64,000 bases of DNA from Dermanyssus gallinae (GCA_003439945.1 QVRM01003977.1:248001-312000), one strand, 5' to 3'. Counted from the stretch's first letter, positions 23,743 to 35,990 are shown. A program made the numbers and translations. Notes: generated from the letters alone by a model not told the origin.

Positions 23743-23907
23743 GATTGAGGGGTGAAATATGTTGTTTAGAAGTGAGAGTGATATATCAATATAGTAGTAT
23801 CCTCTTTCAAAATAACTTGGAAGAACTGTCAAGATCTTCCGAGTTTTTTTTTAAGAAATGAGGGGTGAAATATTTTGTTTAGAAATGAGAGTGTTATATC
23901 AATATAA
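23743..23907. repeat. Direct duplication of about 50 bp
   Basis: GAGGGGTGAAATATGTTGTT...ATATATCAATATA (from 23746) recurs from 23860 with few differences, about 114 bp downstream. The spacer also ends in a similar CCTCTTT block, so the whole unit may be duplicated. Confidence 0.75.
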
Positions 23908-23929
23908 AATCCTCTTTTAATGACATTTT

Positions 23930-24523
23930 GCCAATGCGATCAACCAGCTTTTTGGTTCCTCTTCGGTGAATCTTGTTTCCTCGAGACGAACTGGCGTTGT
24001 ATCTAATTTTGGACGTCGTAGTCTGCCTCTGATACTCCGCCCACATCATAAAAACACAGCATAAACATATACAAGTGATCGGCGCGTGCTCAGCAACCCC
24101 ATCGTCTATTATTACTAGTTCCTCTTGCAAGATGCTTCTTGGAAGCTCTAGCATGCTCAGTGGGACTCCACTATGTGCCAGCTTGTCAAGGATGATCGTT
24201 CGCGAGGCCGTATCAAAGGCCGCCTTGAAGTCCACGAACACGGCGAATAGATAATTTCCCCTGACACAAAGTGTGCGATTCATCGAGTTTAGAAGCACGG
24301 CGCACGCGGACATTGTTGATCTGCCTTTTCTGAATCCGTGTTGCTGCTCAGGAAGTGCCCCGGTAGTTTCTAAAAATTCTTCCAGACGACAGGTTAAGAT
24401 GGCCGACAGAAGCTTATATATTCCGCTCTTTTTCGTTATTCCTCGGTAGGAAGATGGAGCCAGCGGGTCTCCCTTTCCCTTAGCAATGATACTTAGAAGA
24501 CTGGTCCTCCATTCCATGTGCAT
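23930..24523 (-). pseudogene. LINE reverse transcriptase fragment
   Basis: A minus-strand frame reads IIAKGKGDPLAPSSYRGI, KSGIYKLLSAILTCRLEEF, EQQHGFRKGRSTMSAC, FAVFVDFKAAFDTASR (motif A) and LVIIDDGVAEH. It aligns block for block with residues of the 5.5-kb LINE RT (IPKGKGD, SSIYKLLSLVL, EEQHGFRRCKSTHTAC, FVDFKSAFDTA, ILDDGVAEH), so it belongs to a related family. It stops matching just before motif B, and YADD is absent. The C-terminal 60 residues of the frame are not RT-like. Confidence 0.85.
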
Positions 24524-24669
24524 GCATGCGTGTCGACAGATGTTGTTGCCGACTGAACCGGTAGTTCAGACTCGCGTGGTTTTAGCGGCGGGGAGTGTTC
24601 GACTGGCATCTTGCGCCCGTTACGGAGTTAGCGGCCGCAAAAAAATAAATTATTCAATAATAATATTTT

Positions 24670-24748
24670 AAAAAAAAATTAGGGATTCGAACCCGAGACT
24701 TGCACACAGTAGTTCGTCCCTGAACCGCTGACCTACTGTAGCCGCCGG
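24670..24748 (-). mobile_element. tRNA-like sequence, probable SINE head (family D)
   Basis: On the minus strand GGCGGCTACAGTAGGTCAGC (A-box-like) is followed at normal spacing by GGGTTCGAATCCC (perfect B box), then an AT/T-rich tail. It does not fold into a convincing cloverleaf by eye and no second copy is in the window, so SINE is preferred over a functional tRNA. Confidence 0.5.
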
Positions 24749-24759
24749 TATTTAGGCAG

Positions 24760-25904
24760 GCACTTTAGCGACTGGCCGGCCCTTAACTAGACTATATTTA
24801 AAAATTATCCTATGTGGTAGTCAAAATTAATTACGAAGTAAAGTTATTCACACACTTGGACGTTCACCATAATCACCAGCCACATCACGGGTTTCACTGT
24901 TGTGCTTAGATGCTGCTACTCCGTTTAACTGTAATCGATCAGTCGCTCTGGAGCGTCGAACGTCCGTTTATGGAAGTTGGAAAATTGTGTTTTCCCAGGC
25001 AGTAAGAAACTGTGGAATATATCCAGGAAGTTCTAGGAACTGCACTGTCCGTCATGGTACAATTTCGCTTTGTGAACGCTACAGAACCACCAATAAAACC
25101 ACTTGCGGAGCGCAACAAAACACGTCAACACAGCAGTCGTGAACATCTATATCACCTTCATTCGTTGCGTTGTGAAAGAGCAATTCCGCTGTCTCAACTC
25201 TGGAAATGCGATGTCTATGATGTATATTCGTAAACCAATCATTGGTTAATAAAACTACTACTATATATATAGAAACTAACTTATACAAGTGGACGCTTTG
25301 CTTGGGTTGACTCCTTGATCTGCCTACTCTCTCGGAACGAAAACAGTGCCTGTTTACATTCTCGCAGAAGACCCATTTTCATCGCGGGTTACGAAACGAT
25401 TCTAGAACAAAGTTTGGCGGTGGAGGTGGTGATCACAATAACAGTTTTTCCAAGTTTTTTTTTCGGACGTCCTGACAGTGACTACTTGGTCAACCTCAGC
25501 TTCTCTCGCCTTCTCCACTAGTAGGCGTTCGATTTTGTGTTGTATATCTAAGCGCAGAACTTCCAGCAAATAGGGAGTCGACCAGACTTTGGTTCAGATC
25601 GTCCAGATCGCGGAACTTGGTGGAAACCATTCTCTCGGCGCATCCTTTCGTTAACTAATCCGTCTCTGAAGATAATTGACATGTTTCGACAAGCTATAGC
25701 AGCGGTGAAATTTTTTTCGGAAATCGTACGGCAAAGCACTCCGATCTTTCACTTATGCATTCGCCATTGCTGCAAGCAACAAAGCAGGCTAATGCAGTAA
25801 TGATCGTTCTGTCATTAACGCATCGCCCTTTCCCATGCTGATGTCGCCGAGAAGACACAGCAACAAAACACGTGGACAAAAAAACGAAAAGAACCATTGT
25901 ATCA

Positions 25905-25905
<1 letters not shown>
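24760..25905. other. No gene seen
   Basis: No domain, RNA gene or repeat was recognised apart from a short TA run near 25262-25271. Confidence 0.45.

Positions 25906-25908
<3 letters not shown>

Positions 25909-25940
<32 letters not shown>
25909..25940. repeat. (TA)n array abutting a transposon end
   Basis: About 32 bp of pure TA directly adjoining the left end of the DD41D element. Confidence 0.9.
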
Positions 25941-25946
<6 letters not shown>

Positions 25947-26537
25947 GTCCCTATTTGTGTGTCCAAAACGCTAGGGCATGGGCAAACTCGGTGAGAAAAT
26001 CATTTTTGCCAATGGAAAGGGGGAGCGGAAATGCTCCGCATAGGAGTGAGATAATTTTTTTTAATTGTTATTTTAAGGGGGGGGCTGTTCCGACATACGT
26101 TTGCAAAATGCACGATTGTGAAAGAACGCCTTCCTCAATTGAAAAACCGAGCACACCGGCGCATTCGAGAGAAAATTCTACATTTTTTAAAAGCTATACC
26201 TGACCTAAGCGAGCGCAATGACTATTGTGATATTAAAAAGAGATTGCAAAATTATAATTTTACTTTTGCATGTTTAAACTTTAACGCCCAGGTTCTCAAA
26301 AAAATTCCATTACGCGTGCAAAACTAATACGTCCAGACGAATTGGTACGGCTGGCGTCTGTAATTGCAGAGTAACTCAAATCTACTAAGGATCATATCGG
26401 GTGTGAGTGCACACATGCAGCTACTATGATTGTTTTCTTTGTCAATCAAGTCACTCGTCAAACCTGTAGAAGCTCAAACAAATATTTATTTTACTTTAAA
26501 TATTGCTCGAACGAATGCCCGCCAGCCAATAAGCACA
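25941..26537 (+). repeat. Left long terminal inverted arm
   Basis: About 600 bp reverse-complementary to 28190-28824, with scattered substitutions and a variable poly-C/G run (26079-26087). The inner 47 bp include the last codons and the stop of the transposase gene. Confidence 0.9.
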
Positions 26538-27573
26538 TTCGGTATCGATGGCAAAGCTCGCGTTGCACGCGTTCAAAGATTCCAGGCGTCTCCCGAATGG
26601 TTCCACCAGCAGTTACTATTCTGCCGATCAGATCCATAGGAGACTCAACGGGAGTTGCATAGACTAGATCCTTTAGGTGGCCCTAAAGGAAAAAGTCAAG
26701 ACTGGACAGATCAGGCGATCGGGGCGGCCAAGCTTGTGGACCGCCTCGGCCAATCCAGCGATTAGCAAACGTCTCATCCAGATAATTCCGTACCGAGAGG
26801 GCGTTGTGTGCTGGAGCACCATCGTGCTGGAACCACATTCTCGATCGAACACTCTGTGGAATGTTTGCCAAATGTTCTCGCAGGGTTGTGCTCAGAAACA
26901 GGTTGTATGTTGGTCCATTCAATTTATCTGGAAGTAAATGAGGTCCGAAAAGATAGTTGCCCAAAATGCCAGCACAGACATTCACGGAGAACCGATGCTG
27001 GTGTCTATGCGGGCGGGTCATATGCGGGTTCTCCGTAGACCACCAATGCGCATTGTGTGCGTTGAACACACCATCTTGCGTGAAGGTCGCTTCGTCGGTG
27101 AAAAGAACAAAAGCAGGAAATTCCACATCGGCCGCGGCTTGTTGCAGAAACCAGCGACAGTAATCAATGCGTGGCTGGTAATCAGAATCCCGCAAGGCTT
27201 GAACTCGCTGCAGCCGGTATGGGTGTAGCCCTGATTCATTTAGCACCCTGTGAACAGAGGTACGACTTACACCGACACTTCTAGCCACCTGCCTAATGCT
27301 TGCAGAAGGACGCGCAATTACTTGCTCAACAATGTGGTCCTCCGTATTTGGGCTTCTCACTATCCGCGGTCGTCCCGCTTCGTATTGACGGCTTTCAAAT
27401 GATCCAGTTTCGCAGAGCAAACGATGAAGTCTCGAAAACATTTTCCTGCCAGGCATCCGTCGATTTGGGAAACGCTCTGCGTACAACCGATGTGCAAGAC
27501 TTGCGTTACCGTCTGCTTTACCATACATAAAAATCATGTCAGCTTTCTCGGCATTTGTGAACCGGTCCATCAC
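26491..27573 (-). pseudogene. DD41D transposase with DUF4817-like N-terminus, one nonsense codon
   Basis: Cut-and-paste DNA transposase, 360 codons plus stop. It begins MMDRFTNAEKADMIFMYG, typical of the helix-turn-helix domain seen at the N-terminus of many such arthropod proteins (DUF4817), then a second HTH (SASIRQVARSVGVSRTSVHRVL, about residues 85-108). Catalytic blocks: FTDEATF (first D), WFQHDGAPAH (second D) and SPDLSSLDFF (third D; 41 residues lie between the second and third). A TAG at 26683-26685 follows DFFL where tryptophan is usual. The frame then continues for 63 codons (GHLKDLVYATPVES through FEQYLK) to TAA at 26491. No frameshift is seen. Its final codons lie inside the left inverted arm. 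Confidence 0.9.
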
Positions 27574-28189
27574 GATACACGTGGCACAAGCGCCTGCACT
27601 TTGTAATAGAACTAATTGGAGAATGTAGACTCAGCTAGGCGATTACGAGAGACTTACGAACGATGACCGAAAACAAACAACGTACGTCTAGTGCGTAGCG
27701 CAGCCGAGCAAAGAATGGATGTTAAGCCATGCTTCCTCGGCCTATTTGTTCACTCAAGGAAAGCTGTAGCGCTCGTATAGTAACAATGTTAAACGATGGA
27801 ATCGGATCTTCTCTTTTTCTCGGAAGACAAGATGCACGTTCGATGATGTGCTCGGTCGACTGTCGTGTCATTTTACAGAGTTATTTATGACGATGTTGAT
27901 GTTCTGGCTGGTGACAGTACCTTAGTCGTCGAGGTGTACGTTGTATTGGATGCTCGGTCGACATCGACGGCGTCAGTAGTGAGCTGTTTTGTTGATACGT
28001 TGTGTATAACTTTGTCACCATATCATAAATTGCCTGAGCATTTAGTGAGCCTCCGCGTTTTTGTTACTGGAGTGCAGGCATTTTCTATTTCCCACCATGG
28101 GTTTAGCTTGCTTTGCTTTTGCTCTAGTCGACGCTATGGATGCTCGCGCTGCTTAACGAAGGCTGCTATCTTACAGACACACAGCTCAG

Positions 28190-28824
28190 TGTGCTTCTTG
28201 GCTGGCGGGCATTCGTTCGAGCAATATTTAAAGTAAAATAAATATTTGTTTGAGCTTCTACAGGTTTGACGAGTGACTTGATTGACAAAGAAAACAATCA
28301 TAGTAGCTGCATGTGTGCACTCACACCCGATATGGTCCTATGTAGATTTGAGTTACTCTGCAATTACAGACGCCAGCCGTACCAATTTGGTACCAAAATG
28401 ATGTACTAGAAATGCACGTTCGTCTGGACGTATTAGTTTTGCACGCGTAATGGAATTTTTTTGAGAACCTGGGCGTTAAAGTTTAAACATGCAAAAGTAA
28501 AATTATAATTTTGCAATCTCTTTTTAATATCACAATAGTCATTGCGCTCGCTTAGGTCAGGTATAGCTTTTAAAAAATAGTAGAATTTTCTCCCGAATGC
28601 GCCGGTGTGCTCGGTTTTTCAATTGAGGAAGGCGTTCTTTCACAATCGTGCATTTTCCAAACGTATGTCGGAACAGCCCCCCCCCCCCTTAAAATAACAA
28701 TTAAAAAAAATTATCTCACTCCTATACGGAGCATTTCCGCTCCCCCTTTCCATTAGCAAAAATGATTTTCTCACCGAGTTTGACCATGCCCTAGCGTTTT
28801 GGACACACAAATAGGGACACCCTG
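28190..28824 (-). repeat. Right long terminal inverted arm
   Basis: Reverse complement of the left arm, including an inverted duplicate of the transposase C-terminal codons (LAGGHSFEQYLK read on the plus strand, 28200-28234). It has a 37-bp insertion at about 28386-28422 and a longer poly-C run (28677-28688). Confidence 0.9.
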
Positions 28825-28853
28825 TATATATGTTGATGTAGAAGTTATTTCCG

Positions 28854-28854
<1 letters not shown>

Positions 28855-28901
<47 letters not shown>
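28855..28901. repeat. (TA)n array
   Basis: About 47 bp of TA repeat, 30 bp beyond the right end of the transposon. It may be the other half of the array on the left side. Confidence 0.9.
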
Positions 28902-28904
<3 letters not shown>

Positions 28905-30190
28905 CAAGATTTGACCGAGGAGCCACTAACCACAATTAGTTAGATGAGTAAGCAGGGCAGATATGAATGACATCGATATGACGGCAAAGTACACTGAAGG
29001 TGACATTCATTTTTGTGTTTAGACGACGTGACTAGAATTCCTCTCGGGCGGACAAGGCTGAACGGGTTAGTGGCTGCTATGCCGCGTTCCTGTACTTCCG
29101 CCACTTTGATGCCCTTGCATTTATGTGGCTCAGATGCTATATTGATAATAGAACAATGATTGATAACTTTGTTTTCTCACAAACAACACAATATCAAACA
29201 CAAAGTACGCCCACATGGGACAAAGGCATTTATTATCATAATAACGTGACCACCTCTACCATATTATGTCGATTACACGAACGTTTGTTTTTTCCTTTTT
29301 AATTATAATCTTGACTAAACGCACCGCAAACAGACAAACCGAAACTTGAATTTGTTCTGCTTTACGTGGCAATTCGTTTAAGAAATAAAAAATGGCTTGC
29401 GTTGAATTTTACAACGCTACGATTGCAGCAGCAATTACACGTATGAATGTGCCAATTAATGAACCGAAGAAAACAGCGAATTACAAAGCTGGAAAAATAT
29501 CGATACAACTGTGAAATTGTATATCATCCTAGCCACCCTAGAAAGTGTATATGTCTGGGTTTGCTACTCGGATTGATCCACATTGATAGGTCAATTTTCT
29601 ACAAATTAAAATCTTCGAAAGACCAAAAATTGTAATTTCGATGAAAAGCACTAGCCAAGAGGTAGAGGGTTGAGCTTTGACGTGTAGAACCTCAAAAGCA
29701 ACGCGGAAGAAGCTTTGGGCTTTGACAGATTAAAACCCAATACATTTCAAGTTTTCAAGTTTTTTTTCAAGTTTCAAACGTGGTTTAATCAACGGAACTG
29801 CATTTTGCAATACTTACTTTATCGGTAAATAAAAATGGTTACAAAATAAATTAAACAAAAAACCGAGACAAAAGTCACACTCGACAATATTTAAAAAAAT
29901 GCTTTGAATAAGCGCAATTACACAATTCGTAATCACAATAAGTATCATCACACTGATTTCTATACAGCGTTTGCTGCAATGTACAGCAATAAGTGAGGCA
30001 ACACGTTCTCATATATACGCACAAGTGAATTGATACACTCATACAGCATCTATATAGAACACAACGACATCAGGTAAAAACACACTGAAAAATTACAAAC
30101 TAATTTAATCTGGGAAGGTGATCACTTAAAAAAAGCACTAATGACCGCGATTTAGGATATAACTAGATTACCGGTCTGATTCAGACTATC
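28905..30190. other. No gene seen; may contain the 3' UTR of the following LINE fragment
   Basis: AT-rich with no coding signal. Because the LINE fragment at 30194-30845 is on the minus strand, its 3' UTR should lie in the upper part of this interval. Confidence 0.4.
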
Positions 30191-30193
30191 AAA

Positions 30194-30845
30194 TTAAAAG
30201 CCATTTTTTACTTCGCGAGCAAAGAGCTGCTTCGATGTGAGGCAGCTAATCTTTTTAGGAATGCAAATCCAAGTATTGAGCAGGCAGCATGCAAGTGAGT
30301 GTTGACTAGACTTCAGTGATACTGAGGGCACTGCGAAAGTTGCACGCCTAGCTGATGTCCTATTTGAGGTAGGAATTAGTGGAACCGCAATCTCCGCTGG
30401 TACAATACCTCGCAAAATTTGATATGCTAGCACAGAAGCCCGCAGCCTGTAAATTTTTCCACCTTGAGTAGATTATATCGAGTTAATAATCCATGGACCG
30501 AATCTCTTCGTCTCCTAGAAAAAATGGCTCTTAGTGCATCATTTTGTATTACTTTGACTCTCCGGAGAATTCCGTCATATCCACCACCCCAGAGCAGAAT
30601 ACCATAGCATAGTACCGGTAAGAACCCAGCCTTGTACATCAGAAGTAAGCTCTCTGTGGGAACCCCAATCAATGTCATTCTGCGCAGCGCCCATATCACA
30701 GCATAGCACTTGGATGCAATATATTCTATGTGGGGATGCCACTTCATATTTTCCTGGAGAATGAGCCCTACGCACTTGGCTGTCTGCGAGAGCTCAATGT
30801 TTCGTAGCTCGAGTAATTGGTTGTTAGGCAATGCCTGATGCCTCG
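30194..30845 (-). pseudogene. LINE ORF2 3' fragment, Jockey/CR1-like
   Basis: The minus frame 30845-30430 reads LLELRNIELSQTAKCVGLIL, MKWHPHIEYIASKCYAVIWAL, LLLMYKAGFLPVLCYGILLWG and VKVIQNDALRAIFSRRRRDS, then LTRYNLLKVEKF. It continues in another frame as RASVLAYQILRGIVP (30433-30194). This is the thumb and C-terminal part of a Jockey/CR1-like RT, with one frameshift near 30430. It has no FRRGGRL block and differs from the 5.5-kb family. The 5' side is cut at a (TA)n array at 30851. Confidence 0.85.
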
Positions 30846-30846
30846 G

Positions 30847-30850
<4 letters not shown>

Positions 30851-30920
<70 letters not shown>
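30851..30920. repeat. (TA)n array at a LINE truncation point
   Basis: About 70 bp of TA repeat forming the 5' boundary of the LINE fragment. A 25-bp (TA)n tract also occurs at 31149-31173. Confidence 0.95.
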
Positions 30921-30926
<6 letters not shown>

Positions 30927-30929
30927 TTA

Positions 30930-33900
30930 ATTCAGTTTTCAACCAGTGAACATAAAAATAAAAACAACAAATACTCCTAGAAAACGAACGATCTTTATTA
31001 AGTTTGCAATCGCATAGTTGAAACCGTGTCTCGTCGTACCCTTGGAAAAAATAACAACGGTTGCTACTGAATTGCGTTTACAGTTCTTACAGCAATCTCT
31101 ATACGGTCGGTCGTCAGTCAGTTAGATGGCAATCACAGTAGAAGACGTATATATATATATATATATATATATATTCACGTAGATGTGTGCATGCAAACAT
31201 CAATGCGTGGTCATACAGGTATACTTTAAGTATTCAGTTGGTCCGCTTAATGAATCATCCATTACTGATCACTTAGTTATTGATAATGATTCTACGCTTA
31301 CGTCCTCACTCGTTGAGGCGTCAGTCTAGTATGTACCTCCTATCCTCTGCCTAACCTAGAGTTATGTCGAAACGCAGAGCCTGCAGAGTCTGCAGCCCTG
31401 CGCCGCAATCAGTAAGTATTCAGGGCACCGATTACGGAACCAGCAGCACATTAAGTATGATGGTGATCAGCTTCCTTCATCAACGATAACCGCGCATTTT
31501 AGTAATACATACATGTACTCTTGTTACGGGTATGACCAACGGTATGTGTTAAGGTCCTCGGTCGCCATTAGGTAGCCTGTGTACACTGCACAACCTGACT
31601 ACTTTAGTAATTAGCAAACATAAATACGTAAATAAACATCATAAAACATCAGGACTGTTTGGCTAAAAAGCATGCGGTGAAAAATACTACTAATTGTATA
31701 CACTGAGAGTACGTGAGAGTTCTACCGCCTCATAGCATGAACAATTGTACATTATCCCTATCGACTTGAACTCAGTCTTACTCATCGCAGAGACTGTATA
31801 TAATTTTACGCATAGAAGTTACGGTTGCCCGCAATTAATAACGACTGGATATTCTTCGATAATCCGTGATATATAGGATCCTTATTAAACCCTCGACTGC
31901 TGTGCTTCTCTTCAAAACCGTGCAAAATTCGGTTTTGTTATTTATCTATCGTGTTTGCTGTGTATGTACCCAGTACAATGCATTCCAAAGAAACGAATAA
32001 AGTGTTGAGTCATGAATACAACGAAAAACGATGAAATGGCGTAGGGCCCATACCTTCTACATTTGTAAGATAAATAGAGACAAAACATAAGTGGAGATGA
32101 TAATCTATAAGGTTCTCTACATTCTAATTTGGCAGGTCTCAAGTATACGTATATAAATAAATATCATTACCAAGTTGCAATATTCCACGCAATGTCATAG
32201 CATTATTTGTTGTGTGCAGTGTCACGCATAGCATTCTTTGTGTCCTAACACTATTCCCTAGTGGCTCCAGCGGAATATTTACGGATGAAGAAAAATAACA
32301 TAGATATGCTGACTCATAGAGTCACCTATGACCTATTTTCGGACTCAGATGAAACAGGCTCATTAGATATAATACAACTTCAGCAGTGATATTGGTCAAC
32401 GCGTTGCATTGCTAGCAAGAACATTAGCTTAGAAATCAAAAGAACAATTATTGTTATCATCTTCGTAGTAGTTTCTACACTAGAATGATTTAAAACTTAA
32501 AATAAGCCATCTTATGTTATCCCTTGTTATACGCTCCGTCACGTGCCGCCCTTTAAGTGTACTGTTCATCGCCGAAGCGGATGGCAATATCTGAGGACAA
32601 CAAAGTACAACTATAGCGACAGCTTTATCAAACGATCACTAGAAACATATATTCCTGACCAGATCCCTGAACACTCCGGCAACGTAACATTTACTGACTC
32701 AAGATTGTTTTTACTATTCTATTTAAAACATATGTATATGATTTAGATAACAGACGGCTGCAAAAAAAAAGAACGTGTATTGGATGTAGTCTAGTGCTGC
32801 GTGCACGGGCTTTCAGCATTGCGAACAGCGTTCGACCATTATTTTGTAATACACATTGGAAATTGTAAATAAAACGCACATAAACAACGTTCTCTGCTGT
32901 CGATGATTGGCAATTCATCATAGTCTGTTATATCTATGAGTAGTTAGCTCAGTGCACTCAAGCAGTTGACGCCGGTCACGAAGGCCACTGCTGTTCCACT
33001 GCGGACGCCCCACTGCTGGCTTTTTTCTGAGGAATCGAATTTTTGAGAACAACGACCAACGCGACAATTGGCGGCCGATTGCGCCTTTCCTGGTGGCGGT
33101 TATCGCCAGCATCGAACAGGGCAAATCTCACTTAAGGATACTTAATCTCCGCATGTTACTTATCTGTGCATATATCTAAGAGGTTAGTTGCGATGATCAG
33201 GCTCTGCTGCTACAATACGCACAACCGAGTGAAGCAAGTTAGTACAAAAAAAATTCGAGTACATTTATTTACGGTTCGGCGGTATTAGTCATTGATTATG
33301 CATTGAGCGGATTAACACTGAACACTACAATACAATACATTGTGCCTCCGCCATACCCGGTAATAAATAATTTGGCATATAGTCAAAAGTTGAAGCAGTT
33401 TACTTGTCTGCAGCGATGACTAAAATGACGGCTTACCAAAAAAAAAAAGAAATCTTTATCGACGGTCTCATCACGGTAACAACTAGGAACTCTGTAATCT
33501 GGCAGAGACGCCAATACTGAACTGAATATAGGGTCGTAGAAAAAGTGTACTAACGCCTGTAAACAAAACTGACATATCTAGAACCATTGAATCTTAAGAT
33601 ATGTGACGACCTCTCATCAGCATACAGTGTAAGCTGTGTGACCTTTAGTTGTAATATTTCTACAGAATCTATCCTGTCGCTGTGGATGGTATTATTAACT
33701 GTGTGTTTGCCTTATTGTTAGCGTATTGTTAGCAATAGTGTTAGCAAGCATAACCGTAGTACCGTAGCAAGCCCTATACTACTGCTCATACTTCAGTATA
33801 TTAGGTCGTTGTGCAAGAGACTCGCCCGTAAGACGCTATAGGGTTGAAGCAAGACAATTCGACGGAGTATCACGTAAAAATAAATAATCACCGAGAAAGG

Positions 33901-35295
33901 TCCACTTAGATGAGGAAAAACCTTGTCTTAAGCAGTTGGCAAGATAACGTTTGGTATGGAGACAGATTGCCGACTTTCGCTTCAGACCGCCTATCCGGTG
34001 ATTTATCATCGGTGTCGTCAAATGTTTTAGGGAAGTTCCGAAAACCGGCTCATGAATTGCTAAATCAATATACAAGTTACAGAGCAAACTTCTTCGAGCA
34101 TCAAACACATTTGTAGAATGATATACCTAAAACAGAAACGATTCCTTCGTCCTTAGGAAAGCCTGCTCAGTGCATGCTTCTATTAAAAAGTATGTTCAGT
34201 TATGCACTAGACAGACAACTTTCGGGCATAGATAGCATTAGCACTGCAACATGATTTGGCCACTTGGCTTGGGCGCAAACATTTGCCCTCTTGGCTTGTT
34301 TCGAATAGCTAGCAAATTAATGTTTACAAAAACTATGACCTATAACCATTTCACGGGCCAAGGCTGCCATCCAGAGATGATATAGAGCTTGCTACGCCAG
34401 ATGATATACAGCTTGCTGCATGAAGGCAGACACAATTCAGCGTCGCAAACGCATTCGTACGCTCACCCCTCAGAGAGATGGCCTGATGTGACAACTTGGC
34501 CACGAGGCCTTCTCTCTTACACCCTCGAGTCGATTATTAACTGTATCTACAGTCTCAAGTAATGAGATTAGACGATCTCCTTCAATCATGTAGTGGCTAA
34601 ACTACCATTTGTACTATACACAGAGCGCTGAGACTACATTTTATCGGCTGACGGGAAACAAGCCGATCAGGAATCTACGGCCGCTCTGTCACGAGAAGGT
34701 GCAGTGAGGTTGAGTTTCCTAATTCCCTAGGGTGCCTTCTTCTCCAAACAAAGCGCGTTGTTTTTTTTGTTATCGGTAGTATCTTGTCGCACAGCTAATG
34801 GAGCAGAATGCCTTTCTGTGACAATAGGACAATAGTAGGCCACAGTAATCCTGACCACAATCTAACTCTCTTCACTACTTTCCTTCACTAGATGCAACCA
34901 AAAAATACTGGCGTCAACAACGTTACTCTAGCGACCGATGGCTGTGCCAAATGCTGCGCCACACTTTCGATCGACATTTTCAGTCTTAAGAACAAAAACC
35001 GCTTCATACGACGACGTACACTAACATTGCGCACAAAACGGTAGCATCGTATGGACATTCGTTGCCGCCGTAGCCATTTTTTAGGTTAGGTCTGGTGGCC
35101 CAAAGCTTGTGTATGCATGTATGTATGTACGTATGTACGTATATGTACAATGTGCCTTTGGCACGTTCGGTTCGGCGCTTAGATCGGAGAGTCAAGACGG
35201 CAGTTGGCAACACGACGCTATTATAGCGTCGTGTTGCTCCTCTTCACCGCCCACGATAGCGGCTTGCCTTCATTTGTCAGTCAAGTCTTCGTCCG
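30930..35295. other. No gene seen; region downstream of Pellino
   Basis: More than 4 kb without a coding exon or recognised repeat. It lies 3' of the minus-strand Pellino gene, so its upper end should include the Pellino 3' UTR. A cleavage site cannot be fixed by eye. Confidence 0.4.
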
Positions 35296-35299
35296 TTAG

Positions 35300-35770
35300 T
35301 TAGTCAATGTTGTCTTGGAAAATGAGTCGCACATAGCCGGGCTGATCACAGAGTCGCACCGCGCAGAACGGACAGATTGCGTTCAGGCCTTGAGCGCCGT
35401 GAGGCGTTGGCACAGCGGCCCAATATTTCACTGTCCGTTCGGAGGCCATATGGCCGCACGGCCGGAACGCCCAAGCAGGCGGTCCCCGATCGACACAGAA
35501 CGCTGGCTCGATACCCATGGCCAGCAGCGCCACCGGACCACACGTCAGGCACATGGGACACTTACGCCAGTTGCTGCCGTTTGCTCCGTTACCGTTGGAA
35601 CCGCCGTTGGTGATGCTGCCCCATGCGTGGAGTCCCTGCACGTGGCCACATCGCAGATAGACGTACGGCTGGCGTTCGCGATCGCGGGTCGAAAGCGTCG
35701 CTCGAGAAGGAACCACGAGCGTATTGAGGCCCACAGGACACTGAGGTCGGCCGGCGTTCAAGCGAGCCAC
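35300..35770 (-). CDS. Pli: Pellino, last recognised exon: RING-like E3 domain
   Basis: Pellino proteins are E3 ubiquitin ligases that bind Pelle/IRAK kinases in Toll/IL-1 receptor signalling in the cytoplasm. This exon starts at an acceptor (TTCCAG|GTGGCT), reads 156 codons and ends at TAA (35300-35302). The sequence LNAGRPQCPVGLNTLVVPS is followed by the RING-like cysteine/histidine series: YLRCGHVQG, KCPMCLTCGP, RPCGHMASE and CPFCAVRL, ending GYVRLIFQDNID. Order and ending agree with the whole Pellino family, whose proteins end LIFQ-x3-D. All expected cysteines and histidines are present, so the domain looks functional. It joins in phase 0 to exon 38556-39605 across a 2785-bp intron. GC content is far above the intron, as expected for an exon. 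Confidence 0.95.
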   Translation of the reverse strand: MARLNAGRPQCPVGLNTLVVPSRATLSTRDRERQPYVYLRCGHVQGLHAWGSITNGGSNGNGANGSNWRKCPMCLTCGPVALLAMGIEPAFCVDRGPPAWAFRPCGHMASERTVKYWAAVPTPHGAQGLNAICPFCAVRLCDQPGYVRLIFQDNID

Positions 35771-35990
35771 CTGGAATCAATCATACGACACAACGCAATA
35801 TGTTATTAATGCTAGTTTAGCTCCTAGAGATCTCCTCCCGTTCCAAATCCAGTGTTTGGTATCGTCGACATAAAAAAAGGGTACAACACCGACTATTGGG
35901 TATTTTGAAGTAATAATTGCAAACTTTCCTCATGCTCGGCGCGTCGTACGGACTATAGGGACTGTTAGGAAAGACCTAGATATCTCTAAT

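Larger units (their letters stand above)
25941..28824 (-). mobile_element. Complete DD41D-type (rosa-like) Tc1/mariner-superfamily transposon
   Basis: The two ends are inverted copies: left arm 25941-26537, right arm 28190-28824. The tips are AGGGTGTCCCTATTTGTGTG at the left and its complement at the right (right tip CAGGGTGTCCC; the left has T for the first C). Both ends abut TA, the target duplication of this superfamily. The minus-strand transposase (26491-27573) lies between and into the left arm. The right arm has a 37-bp insertion relative to the left. The third catalytic position is 41 residues from the second, so the element fits the DD41D group. The intervening 27574-28189 presumably holds promoter and 5' UTR. 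The transposase has one stop, so this copy is inactive but young. Confidence 0.9.
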
